Of a DNA stretch of 64,000 nt, positions 1 to 11,105 are shown in pieces. Within the stretch, counting starts at the first letter, position 1, and each line of letters opens with the position of its first letter. The notes under the pieces are model-generated. The model saw nothing but the letters and a program-made list of their open reading frames with translations, ran no database searches and was not told where the DNA came from. Source of the stretch: Heterohyrax brucei (taxonomy: Eukaryota > Chordata > Mammalia > Hyracoidea > Procaviidae); the NCBI GenBank assembly GCA_028571685.1, contig CM053146.1, forward strand, positions 63,769,431-63,833,430, given 5' to 3'. The position numbers and the translations under genes were made by a program.

Positions 1-2080
1 TTTGACAATAAGGGATGGGAAATAGTGTCATTGGTTTTAGTGGAGGCAGGAAAGTCCAGAAATAAATTTCAGGTTGCTTTCATGACCTTGTCTTGCAGCT
101 GTGGCTCCACAGACTTACTTTTGCTGGAACTTGGAAGCACTGGTTTTCCTGCCTGCCCCCCCCCACATTTTTTTTTTTTTTGGTTCAGTTAACCACCAGA
201 ATGTCCAAATTGTCATAATTTATGTCCACCGTGAAGCTAAAACATAACTGATCCGTAGTCAGCCCTTTTCTGCTTCCCATAACAGCTTGGAGAAAAAGAA
301 CCTCTCCTGTCTTTAACCACATGCAGTTTATTTGGTGCCATGGTGGGTTTTTGATACTGGGTGAAGGAGGGCACAGTTTTAGAGACAATGGAGGTGTGTT
401 GATTAAGCTGCACATTTTTAGGCATGTCCTCCTCTGAGTTGCTGATTAATTCTTTATCTCCCAGGAAACAATAAAACCAGTATTGCTGGGCAGGTCTAGC
501 TGTAATCCATATTATAATAATGCCTGCCAGCATAGCTGGAGGTTAATGTTATGTCAATATTTCCATTAGACGTTTCTAACCCAATTGTAAAGGTTTTGCC
601 TGGGTTGCCAATGAGCTGTGAGTCTCATAGTGAGAAAAATGGCTTTATTTTTATATTGCAAATGAAAAATTCAGTTTACAGGAGTCGAGTTTATAAAAGC
701 CAAATAAAGCAGAGGGTTATATTTTGGGGAAAGGGCGATTTAATTTAGTGCCTAGGATAAGCATGTTTTGAACTGTTTTTTAAATGCATATTTCAGTGGT
801 GGGAAAAATAAATTCCTGAATCCTAATTTTTATGAATGTTCTTTGTAGAAGGTTCTTAAGCTGTCCTCATTTTGTCATCCCTATAATGGGGATTATTGTT
901 CAATCCTGAAGACTTTCCAAGAGTTCTAGAAATGTAAGCATACTGGAGCCAGTGCTGTGATAGGAAAGTACAGTGCTTTGGCATTTAAGTGCTTTACTTA
1001 AACATTTTATACCTGAAATCCTCAGTTAAGTAAATTAAATCCCATTAATTTAGATTAGTTTGTCCAGTATTATCTTTACATAGTAGAGTTGAACTTGAAC
1101 CTAGGTCTTCTGATTCGTCTTACTCCCTTCCACAGGTCCCTTTATTCATGGAGTCACTCATGAGGATTGTGGCCACAAGAACTGGCTAAAAACTGACAAA
1201 ACAGATTGATGTTAATATGTGACAGTTTCTCAGTATTTCATTTATGGGTTACTTTGGTTTCAGAACCCCAGGGTTAACATCAATGCTTTGATGTCTGGGA
1301 TGAAAAAACAGCTCTCTAATAATGGTAATAAAACTTTCTCCCCCAAGAGAGGTTCAGAAATTCACATGCTTCAAATGAATCATTTGTTTATTTTCCACTT
1401 CTTTATTAAGTAGCCTTCAGGGTGTAATGTGATTTATAATCTGGACTGGTGGCCCAGACAGCATTCTGAAGGAAATAACTTCTTGAATCTGTACCTCTCC
1501 CTGCCCCTCAACTTTTAAATAAAGAAACGAACATATCATATGCCTTTCATCTAGAGCTCTCTCAACCTAATTACAAAGCCTGGATGAATATTCCTTTTTT
1601 TGTGTCATCATTCCTGAACTCTTCCTATCAATGTCTGGAGAAGTGATTTTGAAGCACTTTCTGTGCTAAATAAATCTTTCCTTTATGCTGCTGCCTTAAT
1701 GATAAAGAAGTTGTGGGCTGCAGGTGTCCCATTTTTCTCTGTGTCCCTAAATGTTTGTACCATGTCCTGCTTGCCTATTTAGGAGCATTAAGTTCAGCTT
1801 GACACTCATCTCGAAGCTGGTATGGATTTTCTTTAAAAGGTTCTAAAATAAAACTGTGTGCTAAGCTGTAGGCTCTTTTATGTCTGAGCAGCTTGTCCAT
1901 CTTCAGTTTTTAAAACTCGTTCTCAGAGGATTGTCTTTTCAAAATATTAAGCAATGGGGTTTAAATCTCAAAAAGAGGATGTATCAATCAGTACCCATAA
2001 ACTGACTATAAAGGAGTTGTGGTTAACCTGAAATTGCTACCACTTCCTTGTGTGAACCAGAGCGAGCATTACGAAGGTGC
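1..2080. other. single-copy DNA with one MIR fragment, no gene seen
   Basis: AT-rich non-coding sequence. It has a short C-run followed by a T-run near 158-181. Open frames here are under 100 codons, lack splice context and resemble no family I know. The only repeat I recognise is the MIR near 955-1125. Confidence 0.5.
955..1125 (+). repeat. MIR-like ancient SINE fragment
   Basis: Matches the MIR layout in order: a 'gtgctttac' box, a 'cctcagttaa' stretch, a 'tttgtccagtat' core and the 'gaacttgaacctaggtcttc' end that resembles the usual 'gaacccaggtc'. It is heavily diverged, as expected for a mammal-wide repeat. Boundaries are approximate. Confidence 0.5.
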
Positions 2081-2090
2081 ATCTGCTAGT

Positions 2091-2293
2091 AAGTGGAGCC
2101 CTGGTAGTGCAGTGGTGAAGCGCTCGGCTGCTAACCAAAGGGTCAGCCATTTGGAACCACAAGCTGTTCCACAGGAGGAAGATGTGGCAGTCTACTTCTG
2201 TTAAGGTAACAACTTTGGTGGAGTGTCTGTAGGGCAGTTCTTTTCTGTCCTCTGGGATCGCTATGAGTCAGAATCCACTTGATGCTAATAGGG
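2091..2293 (+). mobile_element. AfroSINE, long subtype
   Basis: tRNA-derived head with A-box-like 'gccctggtagtgcagtgg' and 'gctaaccaaagggtcagcc'. An insert 'aggaagatgtggcagtc' marks the longer subtype, and the RTE-like tail includes 'atgagtcagaatccactt'. Flanks 'atctgctagt' (2081) and 'atctgctaat' (2294) look like a target-site duplication, which fixes the ends. Confidence 0.9.
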
Positions 2294-2485
2294 TATCTGC
2301 TAATGGAGTTGGGAGACTTTGTTAACACTGTACGAGGAGGAGACAAGAGCAGCAAAGCAGAAGAATGCCTTTTGGGTTTTGAATGATAGAGGGGAATTTT
2401 GATTAAAAATTATTTTTGGAACCATCTTTTAGAAAGTGAAAGTGGGCCTCCTGGTTTGTTTTGGCTATGTTACTGATGGAAGGTA

Positions 2486-2820
2486 TGATTGAATGAAAAT
2501 GTACATCCCCATATAAATTCACATACTCACCTATGTGCAGCTCCCACTGCCCTCCCTGCCCAGTGACAGCACATCCCTCTTCTCTGCTCTGTACATGTCC
2601 TGTCCTCCCAGCAGTCTCCTATCCCCTCGTCTCCACCCACCCACTCACTTTCCTCCAGTAAGAGGTCAGCGGGATGACATCCTACAGATGCATAGAATCA
2701 TACAGTTCCCATAAGATACGGTCACGCTGTGTCGCCAAGTCCAATCCATTGCTGTCTGAAAAGTTGACCTTCATTATGATTTATGGACAGGGCAGCATCA
2801 GGGCCAGGGGAACCCTGAAG
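2486..2820 (-). mobile_element. 5'-truncated L1, 3'-UTR fragment
   Basis: Collinear with the 3' UTR of the full-length L1 at 11106-12070: 'tgaatgaaaatgtacat', the C/T-rich block with 'gtgacagcacat', 'agaggtcagc', and 'atgatttatgg' followed by 'gcagcatcaggg'. Only the last few hundred bases of the element are present, a typical incomplete reverse-transcription product. Confidence 0.85.
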
Positions 2821-2997
2821 TGGAAGGTATCCTTCTAGGGTAGGGATTGTCAGTAGAAGCTTCTTCAAGTGTGTGTGTGCTTGATCAAGGGGCATATTCT
2901 GGAGAGGAGACAATAATACCAGGTCAAGGAAAGTGTTCCAGAGGGTGGCCATCCATAGTCTCTGGATTTTAGCACAAATTTGGCCACCAACTCCCCC

Positions 2998-3144
2998 CAA
3001 AACCTACTGCCATCAAATCAATTCCATCTCACAGGGTAGAGTAGAACAGCTCCATAGAGTTTTCAAGGAGTGCCTGGCAGAGTCAAACTGCCAACTTTTT
3101 GGTTAGCAGACATAGCACTTAACCATTAGGCCACCAGGGTTTCC
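2998..3144 (-). mobile_element. AfroSINE
   Basis: Antisense copy: tail side 'cctactgccatcaaatc' first, then 'tttttggttagcagac' and 'ccaccagggtttcc'. An eight-base match 'tttggcca' at 2979 and 3147 probably marks the target-site duplication. Confidence 0.9.
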
Positions 3145-3159
3145 AGTTTGGCCATAAGA

Positions 3160-4890
3160 TGAAGACATTTATTGGTATGAATCTTCCAGGTGCAATTGTA
3201 GATAAATATGAACCCAGGATGTTCAGCCATATAGCCTAGGGCCATAGTGACTCACCACCTTCCCTGCCCCACCCCAGTATACCTGTGGTTGCCAGCGAGT
3301 CAGGAACAGTGGCATACTACCTCAGTGAGGTGGGGATGGGAAGGTGGGGTGGTCTCTAAGACACACTTGATTATGACATTTTCATGCATACACATTCATG
3401 CAAAGATAGAATCCTGTTTTACCAATGCCAAAAAAATATGTACAAGAGTATATGTCATATTATTTGTATAGAGTATACTTATATAATGTGCTTTGCACCC
3501 TGTCTTAATTTGTGCACATTCTTCTTTGGCACTATTAGAATTGTTATTTAATGAATCTGTTGCATATGGTGCCATGAGTTGTTTAACCAATTCCATTTTG
3601 ATGTTTAGGTGTATTTGAAAAGAACTCCCTCTTAAGCTGTAAGAGCCCTTTGGCTCTGATGTGATTTATGCATTATTAAGTCACCAGGGCCTAGTACAGT
3701 GTCTAGCACACAAAGGTTATCTGGCTGTTGGTAGCTACAAAGTCTTGTATCATATAGCTCCATTCTGGAAAAATCCTAGTTGGCCTGATGCCCACCAAAG
3801 GAGAGCTGTGGTTGGCAGCACCCATTAGACCCATAAGATGGGACTGTGGAGAAGACTAACTGTCCTACAAAGAAAGGAGCTATTGTAAAAGGAAGAGGGA
3901 TAGAGCTGTATAAACAAGAAGAGCTAGCTGCCTACTGCAGTACATATTTCCCAAAGTGATATTGCTAGCCATAACAACAGCATACCGATATGCTGAAGGA
4001 TGTGAACATTTTTAATAACTCTTGTGATGGACACCCCTGTAGTCTTGAGCAATCACAGTCTTTTCAGCATTCTGCAGGAATCTCAACTGCTGCATCCACA
4101 GGCACTTATGTAATGGCATATTGAATTACTGCTAAAAACTTGAGGCTGGTCGTGTTTCTCATGTAGTTTGTCATGCTCCCCACTCTCTGCTGTCTTTATT
4201 CAGAATTACTTGAGATTAGTAACATCATTTACTAATGTTTATTGAGTGCTTGTTGACTCTGAACTAGATGTTTGAAATTAAAGAGAAATTTCATTTCTAT
4301 GGAAATGAAATAATATAGTTCTCTCACCTTCCACTGTCCTGTGTGTGTGTTTATGTATATATATATACATAGATGTATGTATATATGTATGTATATATAG
4401 ATGTATGTTGCTGTGCAGGGATTGTTGGTTGCCAGTAGCAGCCATGCCGTGTTTTGTCCTCCTTCCTTCCTGTGGTGTACTTACTTGGTTAGGATTTGGA
4501 CACTGAAGCTGGGCCTAGCTGAATGATTCTTTTGTGTGGGTCTAGATACACTCATGTCATAGGTGGTTACATGATTCACTGGGAGCCGCTGCTGTAATAA
4601 ATTGTCATATAACTTGATAGCATTAATTTTCGTTAGGTTTCCCTTGGTCACATACTTTGGGGTAACTTGGGCATGTCCCCTGTGCCAGGGAGTGAATCTT
4701 GATTAAGCCAAGTCAACTTTAGTATCCCATACCTTTTGCCAATGAATGGTTTAACTATAGGTATATGACACCTATTGGATCTTGCCATATTGGGAGCATA
4801 AAGTTGTTAGCAAAAGAGAGCAAATTGACACAGGATTGCAGAGTACAAAGATGGAAGGCTCCTAAAGTCATAATGACGTAAATATATATA
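3160..4890. other. single-copy DNA, minor old repeat traces and AT microsatellite
   Basis: No gene recognised. Near 3690 there is an L2/MIR-like phrase ('gtgtctagcacacaaagg'). Near 4215-4280 a MIR-like 'tttattgagtgcttgttg' appears. An alternating TG/TA tract occupies about 4340-4410, and a short (TA)n lies at about 4881-4900. Confidence 0.45.
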
Positions 4891-4899
4891 TATATATAT

Positions 4900-5205
4900 G
4901 TTGTGGTTAAGTGAAAGTTTATATTCCAGGTCAATTTGCCGTATAAAACCCTGAGCATGCACCTTTATGCAACTCTCTGCTCTCCCCACCCTAGGACAGC
5001 ACACTCTTCTTTTCTACTCTTTAATTCCGTATCCAACAATTGTCCCCTGCTCTCCACCCTCTCCTCTACCCTCTAAAAAGAAATCAGTAGGACAGCCTTC
5101 TACAAATGTATAAAATCATAAAGTACACACACTACTTGCATCACTCTGTGTCTGCAAGACCAGTCCATTCTTTATCTGAAGTGTTGGTTTCAGTGCATGG
5201 TGACT
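4900..5205 (-). mobile_element. 5'-truncated L1, 3'-UTR fragment (older variant)
   Basis: Related to the L1 3' UTR at 11.1 kb but of a variant with 'gtggttaagtgaaag' in place of 'gactgagtgaaaatg'. It keeps 'gacagcacactcttctt', the CT-rich block, 'ataaaatcataaagtac' and 'ccagtccattc'. The adjoining (TA)n probably grew from the original poly(A)/(T) tract. Confidence 0.8.
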
Positions 5206-5385
5206 TTTTTTGAGCAGCTGAATGGAACCACTCTAACTCAGCAGCCACTCTGTTATGTGATAAAAAATATCTTCATTAGTATTTAAAACAGTGATCTCCC
5301 CAAAGTGAGGCATGTTAATAGTAAAGCTTAATTTGTTTTTTCTAGATAAAGTTTTGTTATTTTCTTTTCTCCTACTATTTAAAAT

Positions 5386-5514
5386 AGGATCCCTGATGGT
5401 ACAGTGGTTAACCAAAAGGTTGGCAGTGAAATCCACAAGTCTCTCCTTTGAAATCTTGTGGTGCAGCTGTAGAGTCCCTATGAGTTGGAATCAACTCAAT
5501 GGCAATCAATTTAA
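5386..5514 (+). mobile_element. AfroSINE, degraded
   Basis: Contains 'gatccctgatggtacagtgg', 'aaccaaaaggttggcag' and the tail 'atgagttggaatcaactc'. A few blocks are missing relative to neighbouring copies. It lies just upstream of the nested SINE pair at 5526-5915. Confidence 0.8.
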
Positions 5515-5525
5515 TATCTAATTTT

Positions 5526-5915
5526 GGAGTCCCTTGTGATGTAAGGAAACCCTGGTGGTGCAGTGATTAAGTACCATGGCTGCTAACCAAAAGGTCAGCA
5601 GTTATAATCTACCAGACACTCCTTGGAAATTCTGTGGGGCAGTTCTACTCAGTCCTATAGGGTCACTATGAGTTGGAGGTGTGTCAGTGGCACTGGGTTG
5701 GGTTTGGTTTTGGTTTGTGGTGTAAATGGTTAACATGCTCAGCTGTGAATGGAAAAGTTGATGGTTCAAGCCCACCTAGAGGTGCCTTGGAGAAAAGCCT
5801 CATCATCTACTTCTGGAAAGTCAGCCATTGAAAACTTTATAGCACAGTTGTACAGCGTCACACGTGATGTCTCTGTGAGTCAACATTGAATCAATGGCAA
5901 CCTTTTCTGGTTTCC
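5526..5915 (+). mobile_element. AfroSINE-related SINE (type II), interrupted
   Basis: Type II is the subtype with 'gtggtgcaaa..gttaac.cgctcag', 'gaggtgcct..gaagaaagcc' and 'aaatcagccattgaaaac'. The head lies at 5526-5544 and the rest at 5717-5915, split by another SINE at 5545-5716. The 5' head is 'gagtcccttgtgatgtaa'. Confidence 0.85.
5545..5716 (+). mobile_element. AfroSINE inserted into another SINE
   Basis: A complete copy from 'ggaaaccctggtggtgcag' to 'ggtttggttttggttt'. It is flanked by 'gtgatgtaa' (5536-5544) and 'gtggtgtaa' (5717-5725), a 9-base target-site duplication with one mismatch inside the host SINE. It is therefore younger than the type II copy. Confidence 0.95.
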
Positions 5916-5919
5916 TGTT

Positions 5920-6665
5920 TAATATATAAGTTGACACTGATGGGTATCTGTGATATCTTCTGTGACTTAGATTGTACGAGATTGCCTAAAGGCGAGCAGA
6001 TGTTTACAGTCTGGTGGAATTGACCAAGGTACCCTCATTGTTATCCTTGCCTTTGGTGTGCTCTATTCATTTACATGAGTTTACAGATTATATTATCTGA
6101 TTTTAACTAAACTGCTCACCACAAAATGGGTAAGTAGATTTAAAAGATTCTCACAAAGTGTAGAGCAACAACACTGATGTAAATATAAAATTACAATAAA
6201 AGGCCTCATTCTGAGGTTAAAAAAAGACCTTTAAGTTAAATTTGACAAGAAGATGGCATAAAATTATTTATGAATTTGTATTATTAATTTTAAAATGCTA
6301 TGTGAATCTTTCTCATTCTCTGAAAAGTTGTTGATGCCTCTTGTCATGTATATATAATATTAGTAGATGCATGTAACTCATAACTGTGGTGTATTATGCA
6401 TCCAGAATTTATATGTATGTGACTTTGTAAAGAAACCCAATGCATACTCTCAATGCTAAAGCTCGAGGGAGTGTTCTGATTGGTAATAAGCACCAATGAA
6501 CCAGGAGGGGTATGCATCCCTGGGGGCACAGAAGCTGTGTGCGGGAGTTTCCTCCCTGTGTATTTCTTCTTTTGTAAGTATAAAAAAATAAAAGGAGGAC
6601 CACCACCACCTGTTCTGTCCTTACATTAGGTATGGTGCTTTCAGCTGCAAGGAAGCTACTAGAAG
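5920..6665. other. single-copy AT-rich DNA, no gene seen
   Basis: No recognised repeat or gene. There are poly(A)-rich patches and short open frames only. Confidence 0.4.
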
Positions 6666-6671
6666 TGGCTT

Positions 6672-6790
6672 GAGGACATTACTGTTTCAGTGGTACAATT
6701 CTTGCCTTCCATGTAGGAGAGCTGGATTCTAATTCCAGCTAATACACCTCATGCATAGTCACCACCTACATGTTTGTGTGTGTTCATTAT
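6672..6790 (+). mobile_element. tRNA-Gly-derived SINE, head only
   Basis: Resembles tRNA-Gly(GCC): 'gtttcagtggtacaattctt', then 'gccttccatgtaggag' and a decayed B box 'ggattctaattccagc'. The body after about 6770 is not recognisable, so the copy is truncated or degraded. Confidence 0.6.
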
Positions 6791-6844
6791 TTTTTTTCGC
6801 TGATAAGGCTGCATGGGCAAAGAAGTTTTGAGAACACAATATAA

Positions 6845-7206
6845 GCTGCTTATGTGGTTGTTAAGTGCCATTGAGTTGGCCCTTGAATTGTGGCAACCCC
6901 TTGTAGAATGGAACAAAACACTACCTTCCTGTGACATCGTCATGATTGGTTGTAGATTGGACTGTTGTGATCCGTTGTGTTTTCACTGGCTGATTTTTGG
7001 AAGTAGATCATCAGGCCTTTCTTCCTAGTCCATCTTAGTGTGGAAGCTGGGATGAAATCTGGCATCGTGGCAGTATGCAGGCCTCCACTGATGGATGAAT
7101 AGTGACTGCGGATGAATAGTGACTGCGTGAGGTGCATTCGCTGGGAATGGAGCTTGGACCTCCTGCATGGAAACCAAGAATTCTTCTCCTAAACCACCAA
7201 TGCCCT
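6845..7206 (-). mobile_element. tRNA-Gly-derived SINE, near full length
   Basis: On the minus strand the 5' end at about 7206 reads 'gcattggtggtttagg', then 'agaattcttg', 'ccatgcaggagg' and a B-box-like 'ccattcccagcgaatgcacc', clearly tRNA-Gly-like. The tail at 6845 ('gttgttaagtgccattgag') is the reverse complement of the RTE/AfroSINE tail. It carries a 17-bp internal tandem duplication at 7093-7126. Confidence 0.85.
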
Positions 7207-7209
7207 CAA

Positions 7210-7580
7210 GTCACTTACAGTCAAATGTTAATTTGGTTCAAAGCACCAGGTTGATGCAAGGTGGTATATGGATGGTGATGGTCCTTCTTTGTTTATTTAT
7301 ATACTGCAAGTTTTATTGTAACAAAAAGTATACAAAAGAAGAGATACATAGGGAGACACCTGCAGCAGAGAGTTTCTGTGTCCCCAGGGATAAATTACCC
7401 TCCTGAGTTGTTAGTGTTGATCCCCAACCAGAAAATTCCCTTGAGCTTTGGTGTATATTTATAGGATTTCTTTACATAGTCATAGTTGATTGACTCATTG
7501 GCCACGTGATTAAGTACAGCCTCTAGCCTTTCTTATGCCCAGGAGTTGGAAAGGTAATACCTGGTAGGTTTTTCTGGTGG
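7210..7580. other. non-coding DNA, no gene seen
   Basis: No gene or confidently assigned repeat in this stretch. It separates the tRNA-Gly SINE from the RTE fragment. Confidence 0.35.
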
Positions 7581-7582
7581 TC

Positions 7583-8190
7583 ACAACTGGACCAATAAGC
7601 AATATCCTGATAAGTCGAGATTGAAGTTGTCCAAGACTTCATTTTACTGGAATCCATAGGCCACAGTCATGGAAATAGCAGTCAAGAAATTGAACAGTGC
7701 ATTACATTGGGCAGATCTGCTGCAGAAGACCTCCTTAAAGTGCTAAAAAGCAAAGATGTCACCTTGAAGACTTATGTGTCCTTGCCCAAGCCATGGTGTT
7801 TTCATTCACCTCATGTGCATATGAAAGCTGGACAGTGAATAAGGAAGACTGAGGAACTGATGCCTTTGAATTATGGTATTGGGGAATAATATTGAATATA
7901 TCATCGATCACCAAAAGAACAAACAAATCTCTTGCTTTGAAGAAAGGATAGTGAAACTGTGCCTTACATAACTTTGGACATCTTATAAGGAGAGACAAGT
8001 CGCTGAAGAAGGATATCATGTTTGGTGAAGTAGAGGGTCAGTGAAAAAGGAGGACGCTTGAGAGAGATGGATTGATGGAACAGTGGGCTCAAGTGTAGAA
8101 ATAATGAGGAGGGAGGCTGCAGTGTTTCGTTTTGTTGCACATAGGGTCACTGTGAGTCAGAAACAACTCAACAGCACCTAACACACACAT
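7583..8190 (+). mobile_element. RTE (BovB-like) LINE, 3' fragment
   Basis: Decayed 3' end of an RTE ORF: 'gattgaagttgtccaag', 'gcaaagatgtcaccttgaag', 'caagccatggtgttttc' and 'gtgaaagctggacagtga' (Cys-Glu-Ser-Trp region in intact relatives). It runs to the tail 'gagtcagaaacaactcaac' and 'agcacctaacacacac'. The coding frame is broken. This tail is shared with AfroSINEs and the tRNA-Gly SINE. Confidence 0.9.
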
Positions 8191-8264
8191 AGTTCACCAT
8201 CAACAGTCATCTCATTAACAAACTGTCAGATGTGGTTCAGGCAATTAACACCCCCCCCCAAAAA

Positions 8265-8472
8265 GAACAAAAGACCCCAAACCTGTTACCTTTGAGTCAA
8301 TTCTTACTCTATAGGGACATAGCACTGCCTCTGTGTTGCCCAGTAGGGTTTCTAAGGCTGTAATCTTCATGGAAGCAGGCTGCCACGTCTTCTGTGGAAT
8401 GGTGAGAAGGTTTCTACTGCCAACGTTTTGGTTAGCAGCTCAGCACTTAAGCATTCTGCCACGGGTTATCCT
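8265..8472 (-). mobile_element. AfroSINE, long subtype
   Basis: Antisense copy with 'cttactctatagggacat', the long-subtype insert 'tcatggaagcaggctgccac' and 'ttttggttagcagctcagca'. It begins in an A-rich stretch after a short C-run. Confidence 0.85.
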
Positions 8473-8589
8473 TTTTATAAAGACATTCTAATGACTCAGC
8501 CAAGCCAAGTGCCGTGGAGTCGGAAATGCTAAAAATTTAAAGGATCCTTCCTAAGAATAGGCAAAAAAGAAACACTGAAAAAAAAAGAA

Positions 8590-9300
8590 GGAATTCTTTG
8601 GGTACTATAATTTCTTCTCCCCATCTCTGGGTTTATATTTGATCACACATTCTATCAGTCTGTTAATATTTATTGCGAGTTTCCTGTAGACATTTTACTG
8701 TGTTTTAGACGAGTGTTTACAGGACAAATAATGCACATTATTTTGTGACATTGGTTGCACTAATCACAATGTGTCAGCACTTTCCCTGTGACCACCCTGA
8801 AGGCCCTTTGTCCATTCATCCAGTTTTCCTGTCTTGTCCTGCCTTCTCTTTCTTTGGGGGAGTAGTTGCCTATTTGGTCCTGTATATTTGATTGTACTAG
8901 GAAGCACTTTTCTCACATGTATTAACATGGAATCTTAGTCTGAAAAATAGGCTTCAGTTCTGAATTAGCAGTGTCTGGAGGGCAGGGTCTTCAGGGGTTC
9001 CTCCAGTTTCTATTAAACCAGTAAGTCTGGTCATTTTTGGTATGAATTTGAATATTGTTCTACATTTTCCTTTTGCTCTGTATGGGACTGTCATTGTGAT
9101 CCCTGATAGAGCTGGTTGGTGGTGGTAGCTGGGCACCATCTAGTCTTTTGGTCTCAGGCTGGTGGAGGATATGGTTCATATGGTCCTTTAGCTCTTTGGG
9201 CTGGTTTTTCCGTTGTGTCTTTGGTTTTGTTCACTTTCTTTTTGCTTTGGACAAGATAAGACCAATGGATGTGTCTTAGATGGCTGTCCCCCATTTATTC
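8590..9300 (-). mobile_element. L1 3'-UTR fragment, older subfamily
   Basis: The reverse complement matches the plus-strand L1 pieces at 24336-24795 and 35744-36133. All are related in layout to the 3' UTR of the 11-18 kb L1, for example 'gtagctgggcaccatctag' near 9127. Also present are 'gaccaatggatgtgtctta' and 'cattttgtgacattggttgc'-like text. No coding part is retained. Confidence 0.7.
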
Positions 9301-9484
9301 ATTGCTGTCAACATCCCTGCGATCTTGTTCCTAATTTTTGTTCCTAGAACCAGCTGTCCTCTCCAGGTTTCTGCAAATGCCACTGAGCTCCTGCCTGTTT
9401 TCTGAATGTTGCATATTCTCCTCCAGCTTTCCCTCTGATGAGGCTCTTCTCCACTTCCCACCACTGAGAGTGTCATTATCTTTC

Positions 9485-9690
9485 AAGGCCTAGCTCAAAC
9501 AAATACCACTTCTTATGAACACTTTTTATGATTCCTTTTACCACTTTAAATTTGCTTTTGATCCCCTCAGCATGTTGTCATGTAAATTAATTTTATTTTT
9601 CTCTTTTTTTTGCCATTTATTATTTAGCTGTTGGCCAGTTTACTGTGACTATGGATAGTAGGCTTCTTGATATTAGATGTCTGGTCTTGG
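9485..9690 (+). repeat. L2-like ancient LINE 3' fragment
   Basis: The phrase 'aaggcctagctcaaac' followed by 'taccacttcttatgaacac' and a T-rich stretch with 'ccatttattatttagctg' follows the mammalian L2 3' end order. Heavily diverged. Confidence 0.5.
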
Positions 9691-9699
9691 CTGAGGCAT

Positions 9700-10470
9700 T
9701 TCATTTTTTTTTTTTTTAGTATTCTTTGTTTCCCCTTCTGGAAGAAAGGGAGATAGGCCAAGAACTCATAGCTGTTAAATACCAGGTCTGTGCCAGTTTC
9801 CATGGTAAGGTTCTCTCACCTCCAGGCCTCAGCAAACTTAGGAAGATAGAGAACTCTTACATAAATGTAAGGAAATGCAAAGACAGAGGGATTCAGGATT
9901 CCAGCCTGGATTACTTTTATTCCAAAGCTGTCTTGTCGGCACGTGAGACCTACAGTTACATGTTCTTCTTCTTTCCTGTGTGAACCCTGACATGGGTTAA
10001 AAGAGAAGTCCTGATACATGCTACAACATGTATGTGCACCATAATTATGCAAAATGTGGTACAGAAGCATGACTGTGCAATCATAGGCAGGAACAGTGAA
10101 TTCAAAGAGCATTCTTGTCTTGTGTAACAGAAAAGGCCAGATGGATCAGATGTCTGAGAGTCCAGATGCCTCTGGATCTTTATCTGTCTGCACGTACCGC
10201 CAAGCAAACTCATGGGCAGTGTTCCCTGTGGTAGGGTTTAGACTGAACATGCCTTTTGGGAGATGTGATGGGCTTTCGGAGTACAACAGCTGAATCAAAT
10301 TCTCTATGCCAGTATTCCCTCCACAGAATGGATAATTGAGGGTTGACAACTTGTTGGCTTTAAAGTTCAACCACGTTGGATGTATGCTATAATGATGGAA
10401 AACAGATATCTCTCCAGGGCTTTGAAGGATCAAATGACAGAATGTACATGAAAGTGTTTTGAATGTTGTA
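9700..10470. other. non-coding DNA, no gene seen
   Basis: No gene recognised. A 139-codon minus-strand frame (10146-10565) runs into the AfroSINE at 10478 and resembles no protein I know. A MIR-like end ('aatgacagaatgtacatgaa') lies near 10430. Confidence 0.4.
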
Positions 10471-10477
10471 AATTGCA

Positions 10478-10632
10478 AAAGCAAAGCAAACTTGTTGCTC
10501 TCTAGTCTGCTCCGACTGATAGTGACCGTATAGGACAGAGTAGGACTGCCTTGTCGAATTTCCAAGAAGCAGCTGGTGGATTTAAAATACCCACCTTGTC
10601 ACCAGCACTTGAGCTCTTAACCACTGCACCAC
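10478..10632 (-). mobile_element. AfroSINE (first of a train of three)
   Basis: Antisense copy with 'tgaccgtataggacagagta', 'aagaagcagctggtggattt' and 'cttaaccactgcaccac'. It abuts the next copy with almost no spacer. Confidence 0.9.
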
Positions 10633-10777
10633 GAACCAAACATGTTGATTCTGACTCAGAGTAACCCTGTAGGGCAGAGTAGAATAGGTCCCATAGGTTT
10701 TCTAAGAAGCTACTGGTTAATTTGAACTGCTGACTTTTTGATCAGCACTCAGAGCCCTTAACCACTCCACCAACCCC
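10633..10777 (-). mobile_element. AfroSINE (second of a train of three)
   Basis: Antisense copy with 'ttgattctgactcagagtaa', 'ccctgtagggcagagtag', 'tttttgatcagcactcag' and 'cttaaccactccacca'. Same orientation as both neighbours. Confidence 0.9.
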
Positions 10778-10784
10778 TCAAAAA

Positions 10785-10953
10785 CAACAGCAACAACAAC
10801 AAAAACAAAATCAAACCTGTTGAAATGATTCTGATTCAGAGTGACCCTGAGGACAGCGTGATACTGCCCCATAGGGTTTCCAGGGAGTGGCTGGTGAATT
10901 CTAACTGCTGAGCTTTTTGTTAGTAGCCAAGCTCTGAACCACGGTACCACCAG
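10785..10953 (-). mobile_element. AfroSINE (third of a train of three)
   Basis: Antisense copy preceded by an (aac)n tail 'aacaacagcaacaacaac'. It contains 'ccccatagggtttccaggga', 'ctttttgttagtagccaagc' and 'accacggtaccacc'. The (aac)n tail is the RTE-type 3' end. Confidence 0.9.
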
Positions 10954-11105
10954 TGATCTTTAAATTGCAAAGCAGGCATCAAATTTGGTTGCTTTTCTTT
11001 GGCAGTGACTTAGAGTAGATTTCTTCGTTAGCCATTCTTGTTTTAAGTTCATTTCCAAATAGTTTTTACATGTTGGCACTTAAATGGAGTAGAATTTTTT
11101 TTTCT

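Noticed and set aside
160..182. C-run/T-run as a poly(A) end of a minus-strand retrotransposon
   Set aside because: The sequence to its right shows no known element, so it is treated as a simple tract.
2143..2355. Short frames overlapping 2.1-2.4 kb
   Set aside because: They fall within an AfroSINE, which is non-coding.
10146..10565. 139-codon minus-strand ORF
   Set aside because: Its first part lies in an AfroSINE, and the rest has no recognisable domain or splice sites.
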